From: Maribacter sp. BPC-D8
GTDB lineage: Bacteria; Bacteroidota; Bacteroidia; Flavobacteriales; Flavobacteriaceae
Direction of reading: 5' to 3'
NCBI RefSeq assembly: GCF_035207705.1
Contig: NZ_CP128187.1
Span: 4,712,001 to 4,776,000 of the forward strand
Length of the DNA: 64,000 nt
The notes under the pieces are model-generated. The model was not told the DNA's origin, did no database searches, and worked only from the letters and a program-made list of their open reading frames with translations. Of this stretch, positions 43,763-51,584 are shown piece by piece; the first letter of the stretch is position 1, and the number at the start of each line of letters is the position of its first letter. The position numbers were made by a program, and so were the translations under genes.

Positions 43763-44557
43763 TTATTGCTTGCGTAGTAATTCAAATTTTGTTTTTGCAG
43801 CTTGTATTTCCTCATAGTTCATTTCTTGCTCTAAATACCATTTTACCTCTGTAGCTACAGGTGGGCTTAGCGTAAATTGTATTGTTTTCGGTATGGTGTT
43901 CTCATCATTTTCACCATAACTTTGAATTTCAGCGAGTTTAGCTTCTATAAAATTCCAGCCTTTTTTAAACTGAATATCTGCGGTTCGCTCTATTTCAAGA
44001 TCGGCGTTTTCAGGTGATGTTTGAATACAGGTGTCTTTATATTCAAGGGCTCTGTCTATGTACATCCAATAGTATCTATTTCCTGTAATTTTATTCCGGT
44101 TTTCTTTGATTAACATTTTTTCGTCAGAAACAGGAGAAATATAAGCTACAGAAACCCCATATTTTTTCACATAAATAGGAGGGTACATTTGCGAGTACAC
44201 ATCATCATAAGGTGTTTTGAAAAGAGGTTCGCCAAGCATATCAAATTCACCTTTTCCGTTGCATTTAAGCATATTAAATTGACTTTCTAAGTTAGCGTTC
44301 ATGTGAGTTTTACCGAGCGATTTAATATCATATTCAGGTAAAACGAAATGAATCTCACCCGTTTCATCAATGCTGCCTAGAATAATTTCATCTCCATTAT
44401 TTTGCCACTGCACAAGTTCAAATCCTCCTGTGGTATAATCTAACTCCCCTTTAAGTTGATTTTCAAGTTTAGGTGCTGAAGTTTTAGTTTGTAATTGCTG
44501 CGTTTTGCATGATTGAAGTAAAATAATCGCAAGTAATAAGGCTAGTTTCGTTTTCAT
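43763..44557 (-). CDS. Putative lipoprotein of unknown function
   Basis: 264 residues with signal MKTKLALLLAIILLQSC (Cys17). A mostly beta mature part contains GGFELVQWQNNGDEIILGSIDETGEIHFVLP, suggesting a small beta-sandwich, and a C-terminal helix (YEEIQAAKTKFELLRKQ). It lies 24 bp upstream, in the transcription direction, of the TlpA-like gene, so the two are likely co-transcribed. Confidence 0.7.
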   Translation of the reverse strand: MKTKLALLLAIILLQSCKTQQLQTKTSAPKLENQLKGELDYTTGGFELVQWQNNGDEIILGSIDETGEIHFVLPEYDIKSLGKTHMNANLESQFNMLKCNGKGEFDMLGEPLFKTPYDDVYSQMYPPIYVKKYGVSVAYISPVSDEKMLIKENRNKITGNRYYWMYIDRALEYKDTCIQTSPENADLEIERTADIQFKKGWNFIEAKLAEIQSYGENDENTIPKTIQFTLSPPVATEVKWYLEQEMNYEEIQAAKTKFELLRKQ

Positions 44558-44855
44558 AGTTCTGGTTGAATTATTTAGCTATTCTCTATTATGGGAAACT
44601 TTCTTATGTAAGAAATGTACTTTATAAACAAGGGTTAACCTCATAGGTTATACACGTGCCATTTTAGTTATTTTTATAAAAAAAATACAAAATTTACAGG
44701 GTTTTATAAATGTACGTAAACCCCTTTTAAAAAATTAGCTAGAAGTATATTTTTTATCTAAATAATTGATCAGTAGATTTTTATGGTTACAATATCTAGA
44801 AGATTTATGGCTAAACTTAAGTCTTAATAGTGACTAGATAAATAGAAGATGAACC
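44558..44855. other. AT-rich intergenic region
   Basis: Part of the 421-bp gap between lipoprotein and ligase genes. Very AT-rich, including a poly-A stretch around 44680. I see no ORF, tRNA or clear repeat; it should hold the minus-strand promoter of the lipoprotein gene. The last ~120 bp hold the terminator structures listed separately. Confidence 0.4.
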
Positions 44856-44895
44856 AAAAAAAAGCTCAAAGATTCTGATTTTAGAATCTATGAGC
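44856..44895 (-). terminator. Intrinsic terminator after the WGR-ligase gene
   Basis: The stem GCTCA-a-AGATTCT / AGAATCT-a-TGAGC (44864-44895) has a 6-nt loop, and the minus strand continues with eight T (A-run 44856-44863). The same sequence, with small changes, follows the PLD-type gene at 47276-47316. Confidence 0.85.
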
Positions 44896-44910
44896 CTAGA
44901 ATAGTATTGT

Positions 44911-44948
44911 CTCAGATGCAGGAAGAATTGATTTGTTTTTTATCTGAG
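44911..44948 (-). repeat. 3'-UTR hairpin element, copy 1
   Basis: CTCAGAT/ATCTGAG stem (44911-44917, 44942-44948) around an A-rich loop (plus strand GAAGAATTGATTTGTTTTT). It sits between the ligase stop and its terminator. Copies with different but complementary stem bases are at 47334-47370 and 48250-48283. Confidence 0.7.
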
Positions 44949-44978
44949 TTCTTTATGTGTGCCGTATGTATTACCTAA

Positions 44979-46040
44979 CTAAACTTCGGGTTTATATTTC
45001 AATTGACTTAACAAACAGTTTTCTCGTTCCATATCATCTCTAACACTCAAAAAAGTAGGTTGGTAAATACTTCCGCCCTTGTAGGCATATAAATACCGGA
45101 CTTCAATAATTTCATCTAGCTTAGGTATTTCTTTGTTTACTGAAATGGTAACATTCCCCACAAAAATATCTTCACCATTTTCTATTAGAGACATTCCAAT
45201 ACTTCGCTTATCATTAATCTTAGAAACAATAACAGAAACCGTATCATAAAACTTAAATTTTATTTGATTTCCGCCGCTATTGGGTCTGCCTGCTGCGTAT
45301 GCTGAATTTAATTTTTTAAAGACAACACCTTCCTTAGAATCGTCTTTTAACTGCTGAAATAAAGCTTGTTTACTTTCGATGCCTTCTATTAAAGCTACAA
45401 GTTCTATTTTTTCAGAGAAAGAAATATTTTTCAGTATTTCATATCTTTCTAAGTAGCTTTTTGCTTTTAAATCTTCTTCATTAAAAGACAATATATCAAA
45501 TACATATAAAGTGTCATCAATCGCTTCTCCATCAATAATAAAAGTGCTTTCAATTGCATTGGCACTGTTTATCATTTGTTCGGGTGCACCAACAGATAAT
45601 CCTCTTCTGTTTATAGCAATTGTTTCATCTTTCGTTTTTTTAATGAGCATTCTCTTGCCGTCCATTTTTTCTTGCAGACACCAATCATCATCATTAAAGA
45701 AATTTTCTAACTCACTTTCTTCTATTGGGTTTAATAACTGACAGTGAATGCCTGTTTTTCTTTGCTCGGTATCTACTACATAATTCGAAGAATCTGCATC
45801 GGGTACATACCCTTTAGATGCTTTAGAAAGCACCAATTTGTCATATATTTTCTTTGCTTTTTCGTAAGCAACAGGGGCTTGTGTTTTAGTACCTGTCTTT
45901 AATGTAGCGCCTCTTCTGCCGTAAGCGAAATTAACTATGTAATTACCCTCTTTCTCTTCTAAGTAGGCTTTATAAACCTTATCGCTTCTTTCTTGACGAA
46001 AGAATAAAGTGATGCTTTCAGTTTTTGTAGGTATGGTCAT
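44979..46040 (-). CDS. WGR domain fused to an ATP-dependent DNA ligase-like nucleotidyltransferase
   Basis: 353 residues. Residues 8-70 look like a WGR domain (KVYKAYLEEKEGNYIVNFAYGRRGATLKTGTKT, with YGRRG in place of WGRIG). Residues 95-265 are a covalent nucleotidyltransferase core: motif I K125-MDGKR (nucleophile Lys125), motif III IDGEAI (169-174), IIIa VFDIL, motif IV EGVVFK (237-242), motif V IKFKF (260-264). The C-terminal ~85 residues could be an OB fold. WGR domains bind DNA ends in PARPs, so this is probably a compact nick or end-joining ligase. Start is ATG 46040. It leads an island of nucleic-acid enzymes. Confidence 0.85.
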   Translation of the reverse strand: MTIPTKTESITLFFRQERSDKVYKAYLEEKEGNYIVNFAYGRRGATLKTGTKTQAPVAYEKAKKIYDKLVLSKASKGYVPDADSSNYVVDTEQRKTGIHCQLLNPIEESELENFFNDDDWCLQEKMDGKRMLIKKTKDETIAINRRGLSVGAPEQMINSANAIESTFIIDGEAIDDTLYVFDILSFNEEDLKAKSYLERYEILKNISFSEKIELVALIEGIESKQALFQQLKDDSKEGVVFKKLNSAYAAGRPNSGGNQIKFKFYDTVSVIVSKINDKRSIGMSLIENGEDIFVGNVTISVNKEIPKLDEIIEVRYLYAYKGGSIYQPTFLSVRDDMERENCLLSQLKYKPEV

Positions 46041-46153
46041 TTTGTTTTTTTCTAAAAAATGATAGATAAAAATTTACTGAGCTTTTTAAATTTCTGATAA
46101 CAATTTTCGATTAAATTGGAAATTTGTTATTCAATGTTTTGTGTATAGCTTAT

Positions 46154-47203
46154 TTAAATTAATTGACTTGATATTTCATTAACCTGTTCATCAGTTAAGA
46201 TAGGTTCAAAGTAATTAATATAGGCATTAAGTTCTTTTAATAATTTTACACTTACATATTTAAATTCAGTATTTGGTTTATTATTAATCATGACTATAAC
46301 GTTTCGAATTGGAATTTTTTGTTCTCCCCAATGATGATCATGTAAAGTTATATTTTCCGAAATGTAGATGTATAGAGCAAAATTTGATCTTCTAATTTGT
46401 TCTATTGGTGATCGCAGACTAATAGAATTAACAGAGTTTTTACTCCAGTTTTTTGTCTCTAATATAAAAATTCCTGCTTTTGAGATTAAAAGATGGTCTA
46501 TTTGTATAGAGTAAATTCTCTCGTTTTGTTGTTTGTGAAAAATAGGAGGGGAAAAATCTAATTTAAAATCATTAATTAAGATAAAATCGTCAGAAAGTTT
46601 TTTAATTTCTTTTACAACTAAGTTTTCCCCAATTGCTCCGGAAATTAGGTTTTTACATTCCTCTAAAACCTCGCGTGTGTATTCTAAATCAGCAATTTTA
46701 AGATTAGCGCTTCTTTTAATTAATAACTGCTCATCAGTTTCATATTCGTGTATAAAAAGTTGGTCAACTTTAATCTTTTGAGAAAACGGCTGAATAGCTT
46801 GATTCAGCCGTTCAGATTTGCTTTTGATAAAATCATTGTATTGTTTTCTTAAATAATAAAGCTTAATGCTTGAAAGTATTTTATTTAAAAAATTAAGGTT
46901 GTTTCCTTTATGAGTTAAATCGATTTTTGATTGTAGATGGGCAATTTTGACATCTATCTTTTCTGTCTCTATTTTGCTTATTTCAACTTTTTGTTGGGTG
47001 TTATTTTTAAGACGTATACAGGTTTTGGAATATTCTTCATCCAGTTCGTTTTTTGTGTCGTTTAGAACTGTTTGTGTTTCTGAATCAAATTTTATTAAAA
47101 AATCTTTTATCTCTCTTACAGATTTAAATCTAGTAACACCTCTACTTTCTAATTCATATTTAAGAGATTTTAATGATTCTATGGTTCTGTATATTCTTGC
47201 CAT
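46154..47203 (-). CDS. NERD (nuclease-related) domain protein with long coiled coil
   Basis: 349 residues from ATG 47203 (MARIYRTIESLK). Residues 40-185 are strongly helical and charged, probably coiled coil. The NERD domain follows: GAIGEN (189-194), QIDHLLI with Asp236, and ILETKNW with Glu249 and Lys251, matching the G.xGE ... D ... ExK nuclease-like core. NERD proteins are suspected endonucleases or DNA-binding proteins on mobile DNA. A helix around 110-125 is hydrophobic but charged, so no membrane anchor is clear. Confidence 0.82.
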   Translation of the reverse strand: MARIYRTIESLKSLKYELESRGVTRFKSVREIKDFLIKFDSETQTVLNDTKNELDEEYSKTCIRLKNNTQQKVEISKIETEKIDVKIAHLQSKIDLTHKGNNLNFLNKILSSIKLYYLRKQYNDFIKSKSERLNQAIQPFSQKIKVDQLFIHEYETDEQLLIKRSANLKIADLEYTREVLEECKNLISGAIGENLVVKEIKKLSDDFILINDFKLDFSPPIFHKQQNERIYSIQIDHLLISKAGIFILETKNWSKNSVNSISLRSPIEQIRRSNFALYIYISENITLHDHHWGEQKIPIRNVIVMINNKPNTEFKYVSVKLLKELNAYINYFEPILTDEQVNEISSQLI

Positions 47204-47275
47204 TAAAGGATAATTCTTAAATAAGCAATAACGTATTTGTAATTGATTAGTTGCCTTGTGATTTATAATTATTTT

Positions 47276-47316
47276 AAAAAAAAAGCTCAAAGAATCTGAT
47301 TTTAGAATCTATGAGC
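47276..47316 (-). terminator. Intrinsic terminator after the PLD-type gene
   Basis: GCTCA-a-AGAATCT / AGAATCT-a-TGAGC with a GATTTT loop, and nine T on the minus strand (A-run 47276-47284). It is near-identical to the terminator at 44856-44895; one stem position is mismatched here. Confidence 0.8.
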
Positions 47317-47333
47317 TTAGAATAGTTTTGTGA

Positions 47334-47370
47334 CTGATTAAAGAAGAATTTGTTTGTTTTTTTAAATCAG
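47334..47370 (-). repeat. 3'-UTR hairpin element, copy 2
   Basis: CTGATT/AATCAG stem (47334-47339, 47365-47370) around the conserved loop AAAGAAGAATTTGTTTG plus T-run (plus strand), between the PLD-type stop and its terminator. Confidence 0.7.
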
Positions 47371-47389
47371 GGCTTTGTTTTAAATAGTT

Positions 47390-48118
47390 TTATTCTGTAA
47401 TTTGTTTCGCAATATTTTCTGGCCAAACTACAAATTTTCCATATTGACCATTTTTTTCAATACCACCAGTTTCTTTTCCTTTTTTTGTTGTTATCCAATC
47501 ATCTTCTTTTTTATACATTAACTTATTGTCAGTAAACCAACTATTTACCTTTCTGCTACTTAATCCTGTAAGATGGGATAATTCTTTGGTTGTTAGTAGT
47601 TTAGAGTTTGAAGAGGTTTTGGTTTGTGGCTTTTCTAAAATTTCTATTTTTGTTGATTGTGCTTCTTCCGGAATTGATGAAAACTCAAATCGTTCACTTG
47701 TTTCGTCAATGAAATCTATTTCTTTGTAGGCATCTTCAAATAATTCTTTATCTGTTTCGTCATTTAGGTCGATTAAAACACCCATTTCCTTATTGTTGTT
47801 CATAGAGAACTCATAAAGGTTCAATGACGTAATTATCATCGTATCATCATTTAAGTAACATTTAGCATGTAAATCCTGATTGTATTTTAAGATTACAAAT
47901 CTTAATCCTTGAAGAAATTTCATTTCCTTGGGATTTAGCTCTTGCTTTCCAAATATTACAGTTGTGATTTTATCCTTGCTATTTCTGTAAGTTAGTAATT
48001 GCTTAAAATCTTTTGATAATTTGAGATAGGGTGATATTAAAATCAATCTAGTTTCTGCATTTCGGATTAAATCTTCAATTTCAGATACTGCTTTTCTTGT
48101 ATTTAAAAATTTCGCCAT
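47390..48118 (-). CDS. PLD-type (HKD) domain protein with C-terminal HTH-like module
   Basis: 242 residues. One phospholipase D-like half: H84-A-K86 with Asp91 (LHAKCYLNDDTMIITSLNLYEFS), preceded by SPYLKLS and followed by EMGVLID. A single HKD implies dimerisation for activity. After an acidic linker (125-175), residues 177-240 (LLTTKELSHLTGLSSRKVNSWFTDNKLMYKKEDDWITTKKGKETGG) look like a helix-turn-helix/homing-type module. Probably a nuclease or DNA-binding protein; substrate unknown. The ATG is at 48118. Confidence 0.82.
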   Translation of the reverse strand: MAKFLNTRKAVSEIEDLIRNAETRLILISPYLKLSKDFKQLLTYRNSKDKITTVIFGKQELNPKEMKFLQGLRFVILKYNQDLHAKCYLNDDTMIITSLNLYEFSMNNNKEMGVLIDLNDETDKELFEDAYKEIDFIDETSERFEFSSIPEEAQSTKIEILEKPQTKTSSNSKLLTTKELSHLTGLSSRKVNSWFTDNKLMYKKEDDWITTKKGKETGGIEKNGQYGKFVVWPENIAKQITE

Positions 48119-48249
48119 TTATCTTTTAGTTTTTGAGTTTGTTAAAAATTGATTGAGGCTTATGGGGTTAAGTATTTAAATTTAGCAAATAGAATCTGAA
48201 TACTAAATATGATAAAATCGCCTCGCATTTACTGGGATTATAAATTTTT

Positions 48250-48283
48250 CAGATTAAAGAAGAATTTGTTTGTTTTTTATCTG
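48250..48283 (-). repeat. 3'-UTR hairpin element, copy 3
   Basis: CAGAT/ATCTG stem (48250-48254, 48279-48283) with the same 25-nt loop as copy 2, ~22 bp after the stop of the gene at 48306. No downstream terminator hairpin accompanies this copy. Confidence 0.65.
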
Positions 48284-48305
48284 AGTTCTTTCTTGTAAAC
48301 AGTTT

Positions 48306-48695
48306 TTAATCCAGCCGAAGTAATTTTCTTGGAAAAATGATATTGTAGGTTCCTTCCATATACTCTTCTGAGTAAAATCCATTCTTGACATCGATTATCT
48401 TTACAGAATCAATAGCCTCGATATTTATTTGTAAATCAATATTTTTTGGATTTTCTAGTACTTTGTGAAATACTATTGTATATGAACATTCGTCTGTCCA
48501 AGTAATTTTTGATTCCACTTTAACCCCGGTTTTTGAATTAAATGAGATTTCTTGATTTTGAGTTCTCTGGATAATCATGTCCCCATACTCATTATCAATA
48601 ACTTTAAATTTACCTTCCTTAACAACTTCACAATCAATTTGAGCACTTGAAATAGTAGAAAAAAGGAGTGTAAATAATAGGACTATTTTTCTCAT
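48306..48695 (-). CDS. Small exported protein
   Basis: 129 residues with signal peptide MRKIVLLFTLLFSTISSAQ. The mature part (IDCEVVKEGKFKVIDNEYGDMIIQRTQNQEISFNSKTGVKVESKITWTDECSYTIVFHKVL) is a small beta-rich domain of a type common in Bacteroidota, with two cysteines (Cys22, Cys70) that could pair. Function unknown. Confidence 0.75.
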   Translation of the reverse strand: MRKIVLLFTLLFSTISSAQIDCEVVKEGKFKVIDNEYGDMIIQRTQNQEISFNSKTGVKVESKITWTDECSYTIVFHKVLENPKNIDLQINIEAIDSVKIIDVKNGFYSEEYMEGTYNIIFPRKLLRLD

Positions 48696-48709
48696 GTTAT
48701 CTTAATGAA

Positions 48710-48872
48710 TGCCAACGTCTCGTATATGAAACGTAGCGTGTAAAAAGGTGCTACATTTCGGATTAAACACTGAGCCGAATTTTTAAATTTTATTAATTAT
48801 TTTATTTTTGGAAATTTGTCAAATTTAAAAATTTGGCGACTTTCCGAAAATGCCCAAAACATTGTGTTAGCA
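48710..48872 (-). repeat. 163-bp imperfect palindrome, attC-like
   Basis: Outer 7-mers TGCCAAC (48710-48716) and GTTAGCA (48866-48872) are complementary at six of seven positions. Inside are CATTTCGGA/TCCGAAAATG (48754-48762, 48843-48852) and a 17-bp near-perfect arm pair starting GCCGAATTTTT (48774-48790) and ending AAAATTTGGC (48821-48837). Nested short outer arms with spaced inner arms resemble an integron attC site, placed 40 bp after the stop of the ATPase gene as a cassette site would be. No integrase is in view. Confidence 0.55.
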
Positions 48873-48911
48873 ACGACTTGCGCTATTTTTTATATACATT
48901 GTTGTCACCAG

Positions 48912-51029
48912 TTACTTAAAGTATATGTCTTTTGATTTTTGTGTTAAAAAATAATATGTTCTGATTCCTAAACCCTTTATGTGCTCAATTTTATCGGCTC
49001 GTAACAATTCAGATTTAACTAGCCTAACAGCTCTTTTAGAAGCTTTTTGGTATGAACAATCAAGCTCTTGTGCTAATGAAGTTGGATATTGAGGTTCGTT
49101 TATATATATAGAATTTAATAACCTAATATCAAATTCAGGTAATTGTAGTTCTTCTTCTACTTGGTCAGTCAGGTTGATTTCAACGTGTTCTAAATTACAA
49201 ATCCCTTTTTTACATTTAGGACACATCATATCAAACATCTCAAGCATTTCCAATTTTTCGTACGGTAATGAATTAGAACAATTATTACATTTGAACTGTT
49301 TAGCATCTGATATATATTCTCTAACAATATCAGAATTATTAAACCTCCTTTGAATCACATATTTTCTATCTGTTCCTTTTCCATAATTTATATCTTCTGA
49401 TTTACATAGACCGTGATTTAAAGAATAAAAGGCCATTAAAGTTTTTCCATCTTGGTCTTTTTGTTCACTATATTTAGTTATAAAATAATTTAACTCTAAC
49501 GTTCGTAAAACATTTTCTAATTTTTTATCTATATAAAAGTGACTTGTAGGTGGTTTTGATTTGTCGGCTTGAAAAATTTTCGACTCGGATGTAGATATTT
49601 CAGTTTTGTTGGTTTTTGCTTTTGAAATAATATTATTCAAAACTTCGTTTAGATGAAATTTCTCTAATCTTTCGCTAAATGCGCTTCGCATATATTTATT
49701 TTTTGAGAAAAACACTTCTACAGTATCTTTAAAAAATCTTTCAGAAGCGATGTTTATATCTTGTAGTGTAATTTTCTTTCCTTTTGAAACACTTGTTTGA
49801 AATGAATACCATAGAACCCAACCTATGTTTCTAGGGACATTTGATGTAGAGTCAAAAAGTAGTTGATAAAACTGTTCCATTGGAACTTTATCTGAATATG
49901 CGAAAAAAGATTCAGGCTTTACATTACAGAAATAAGAACATCTTTTTGTGAGTAATCTTTTAACGTTGTTTATGGCTTCTTTTTGAGTATTGGATACTTT
50001 TCCAGATTGATATAAGTCGTAATAATCAAGTTTTATTTGTTCAATTTTTTGAGGGTCAATATCTCCTAAATAAACTCTATTTGGATAACCAGCTATTTTG
50101 AATTTGAAAAATTCTTCAGACCAATTGTTTAATGGCGATACAATAGTGTCCACAAAAATTTTCATAGCTTCCTCCTGTATTTCAGAGAAATCGTCTAAGC
50201 ATATGAAAACATAGTTAATACCTATTTCTTTTAAAAGTTTTTTTAATTCTAAGAGTACTTTATGAGGCTCATAATATTGTAAAAATATTTCAGAAAAGGC
50301 TTCATCAATATTTTCAGAATGTTTATTTGATTTCTGGCTACCTTTTTCAAAACCAGCAGTGCCTTCTATTGCTTTTTCAGATACTTTTCCTCCTAAATTA
50401 AAATTTGTAGAACTAGAATTTTCATTGAGATTATTCTCAGTAGACTGGACAATTTTTTCTTTTAAAATTAATATATCCTCACTTTCCTTTTTATCAATAT
50501 TTTTAAAAATTTGAGATATTTCATCTTTAAAATTTTGTTTATCAGGACCAAATTTTTTCGATATTGAAGCTAAGAAAAATCTTAAAGTATTAGTTTTTAC
50601 TTCCTCTTCAATTTGGGATAATATTAATTTAAGAAATGACTTGAAAAGGAAATATTTGTCAAGTTCCTCTTTATTAAGAATATTCTTAAAGTTTGCTGAG
50701 TTATAAGTGAATGTTCTTGATTGGTCAAAAATTGTTTTTACATCTAAGTATAGAGATAATTTATCTGTAGACTTCCTAACTTCGTGCTGAAGTCTGGCTA
50801 TGATTGTAGATTTTCCAGTTCCTTTTCGACCAATTAATATTGTAGTATTAGGCTTTAAAGAAGTTTTAAGTACAAAATCATTTTCTAATGGGTCAACGTA
50901 AAGCTTTTCAATTATGTTTTCATCCTTGTTTATGTCAGAGAGGTCAGCTCGTCTGCTCTTTTTCAAAGAATCGACCATATCAAAAAAACCATCAATTAGA
51001 TTTTGTCTTCTTTCTTCTTCTTTAGTCAT
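48912..51029 (-). CDS. Large P-loop ATPase with C-terminal zinc ribbon and winged helix
   Basis: 705 residues from ATG 51029 (MTKEEERRQN); a TTG at 51056 is less likely. Walker A is GRKGTGKST (67-75); the Walker B strand is YVFICLDDFSEIQ (about 273-285). The long helical middle fits a STAND/KAP-like ATPase. Near the C-terminus are a zinc ribbon (C581-NN-C584 and C603-PK-C606) and a winged-helix-like domain (about 635-705, SLAQELDCSYQKASKRAVRLVKSELL). I cannot assign a named family. The ATPase core plus DNA-binding tail next to nuclease-like genes suggests a defence or DNA-processing role (inference). Confidence 0.75.
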   Translation of the reverse strand: MTKEEERRQNLIDGFFDMVDSLKKSRRADLSDINKDENIIEKLYVDPLENDFVLKTSLKPNTTILIGRKGTGKSTIIARLQHEVRKSTDKLSLYLDVKTIFDQSRTFTYNSANFKNILNKEELDKYFLFKSFLKLILSQIEEEVKTNTLRFFLASISKKFGPDKQNFKDEISQIFKNIDKKESEDILILKEKIVQSTENNLNENSSSTNFNLGGKVSEKAIEGTAGFEKGSQKSNKHSENIDEAFSEIFLQYYEPHKVLLELKKLLKEIGINYVFICLDDFSEIQEEAMKIFVDTIVSPLNNWSEEFFKFKIAGYPNRVYLGDIDPQKIEQIKLDYYDLYQSGKVSNTQKEAINNVKRLLTKRCSYFCNVKPESFFAYSDKVPMEQFYQLLFDSTSNVPRNIGWVLWYSFQTSVSKGKKITLQDINIASERFFKDTVEVFFSKNKYMRSAFSERLEKFHLNEVLNNIISKAKTNKTEISTSESKIFQADKSKPPTSHFYIDKKLENVLRTLELNYFITKYSEQKDQDGKTLMAFYSLNHGLCKSEDINYGKGTDRKYVIQRRFNNSDIVREYISDAKQFKCNNCSNSLPYEKLEMLEMFDMMCPKCKKGICNLEHVEINLTDQVEEELQLPEFDIRLLNSIYINEPQYPTSLAQELDCSYQKASKRAVRLVKSELLRADKIEHIKGLGIRTYYFLTQKSKDIYFK

Positions 51030-51054
51030 TGAGTTTTTTTTAATTGGTGATAAC

Positions 51055-51148
51055 AAGTGTGTATATGTATAATTACACTTCTAATATACCACTAAAGAAT
51101 AAACCTACAATAACCATTTTACACTCCATTACGGGAAACCGTAATTGG
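51055..51148. promoter_or_regulatory. Divergent intergenic region with two inverted repeats
   Basis: Between the ATPase gene (-) and the CxxC protein gene (+) lie AAGTGT...ACACTT (51055-51080) and CCATTACGG-GAAA-CCGTAATTGG (51126-51148, one bulged T). Either could be an operator for a dimeric regulator; neither has a T-run of a terminator. No regulator gene is adjacent. Confidence 0.4.
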
Positions 51149-51192
51149 TTAAAAATTATGTATGGTTTGGGTATTTTTACGACCAAATGGTC

Positions 51193-51564
51193 ATGTCAAA
51201 GAAAATTCTATTTATCTATAATGCCAATAGTGATACGGGCAGTAAAATGTTAGACTTCGCCCATAAAATTGTGAGTCCCGATACGTACGATTGCGCACTC
51301 TGCTCATTAACCTTCGGTAATTTCAGCGAGAACAAACAATGGAAAGGGTTTAGAGAAAGTTTGTTAGCAAAAGGCTACGAGCTAGAATTCTTTCATAAAG
51401 ATGAGTTTCAAAAAAGCTATAAAAGTAAGTTTGGGCATAAGTATACCTATCCTATTATATTAGTAGAAACGGCACATGATTTAGAGGTGCTGGTAACGAC
51501 CGAGAAGTTGAATGCTTTTGAGGGAGTGGAGGAGCTTATTTGTTCAGTTGGCAGTGTTCAGTAA
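51193..51564 (+). CDS. Conserved uncharacterised protein with CxxC motif
   Basis: 123 residues from ATG 51193 (MSKKILFIYNANSDTGSKM); an ATG at 51187 and a longer frame from 51145 are also possible. Conserved-looking segments are YNANSD, HKIVSPDTYDC34-AL-C37-SLTFGNF and YPIILVETAHDLEVLVT. The CxxC suggests a redox-active or metal site in a thioredoxin-like fold, but I do not know the function. The last codons (S-V-G-S-V-Q) are written in TCAGTTG/GCAGTGT heptads that continue past the stop. Confidence 0.65.
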   Translation: MSKKILFIYNANSDTGSKMLDFAHKIVSPDTYDCALCSLTFGNFSENKQWKGFRESLLAKGYELEFFHKDEFQKSYKSKFGHKYTYPIILVETAHDLEVLVTTEKLNAFEGVEELICSVGSVQ

Positions 51565-51580
51565 CAGTTTTCATTTGTTG
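51544..51580. repeat. Heptad array (CAGT type) overlapping a stop codon
   Basis: TCAGTTG, GCAGTGT, TCAGTAA, CAGTTTT and CATTTGT follow each other in 7-bp steps (with one 6-7 bp drift). The third word contains the TAA stop (51562-51564) of the CxxC protein gene. Related TTTTCAG words recur at 51921-51945 and 52165-52200. Confidence 0.65.
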
Positions 51581-51584
51581 TTCG

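Noticed and set aside
44979-51029. Assignment to a named anti-phage system
   Set aside because: No Cas, restriction-modification, BREX, DISARM, retron or CBASS hallmark gene can be recognised; a specific name would be a guess.
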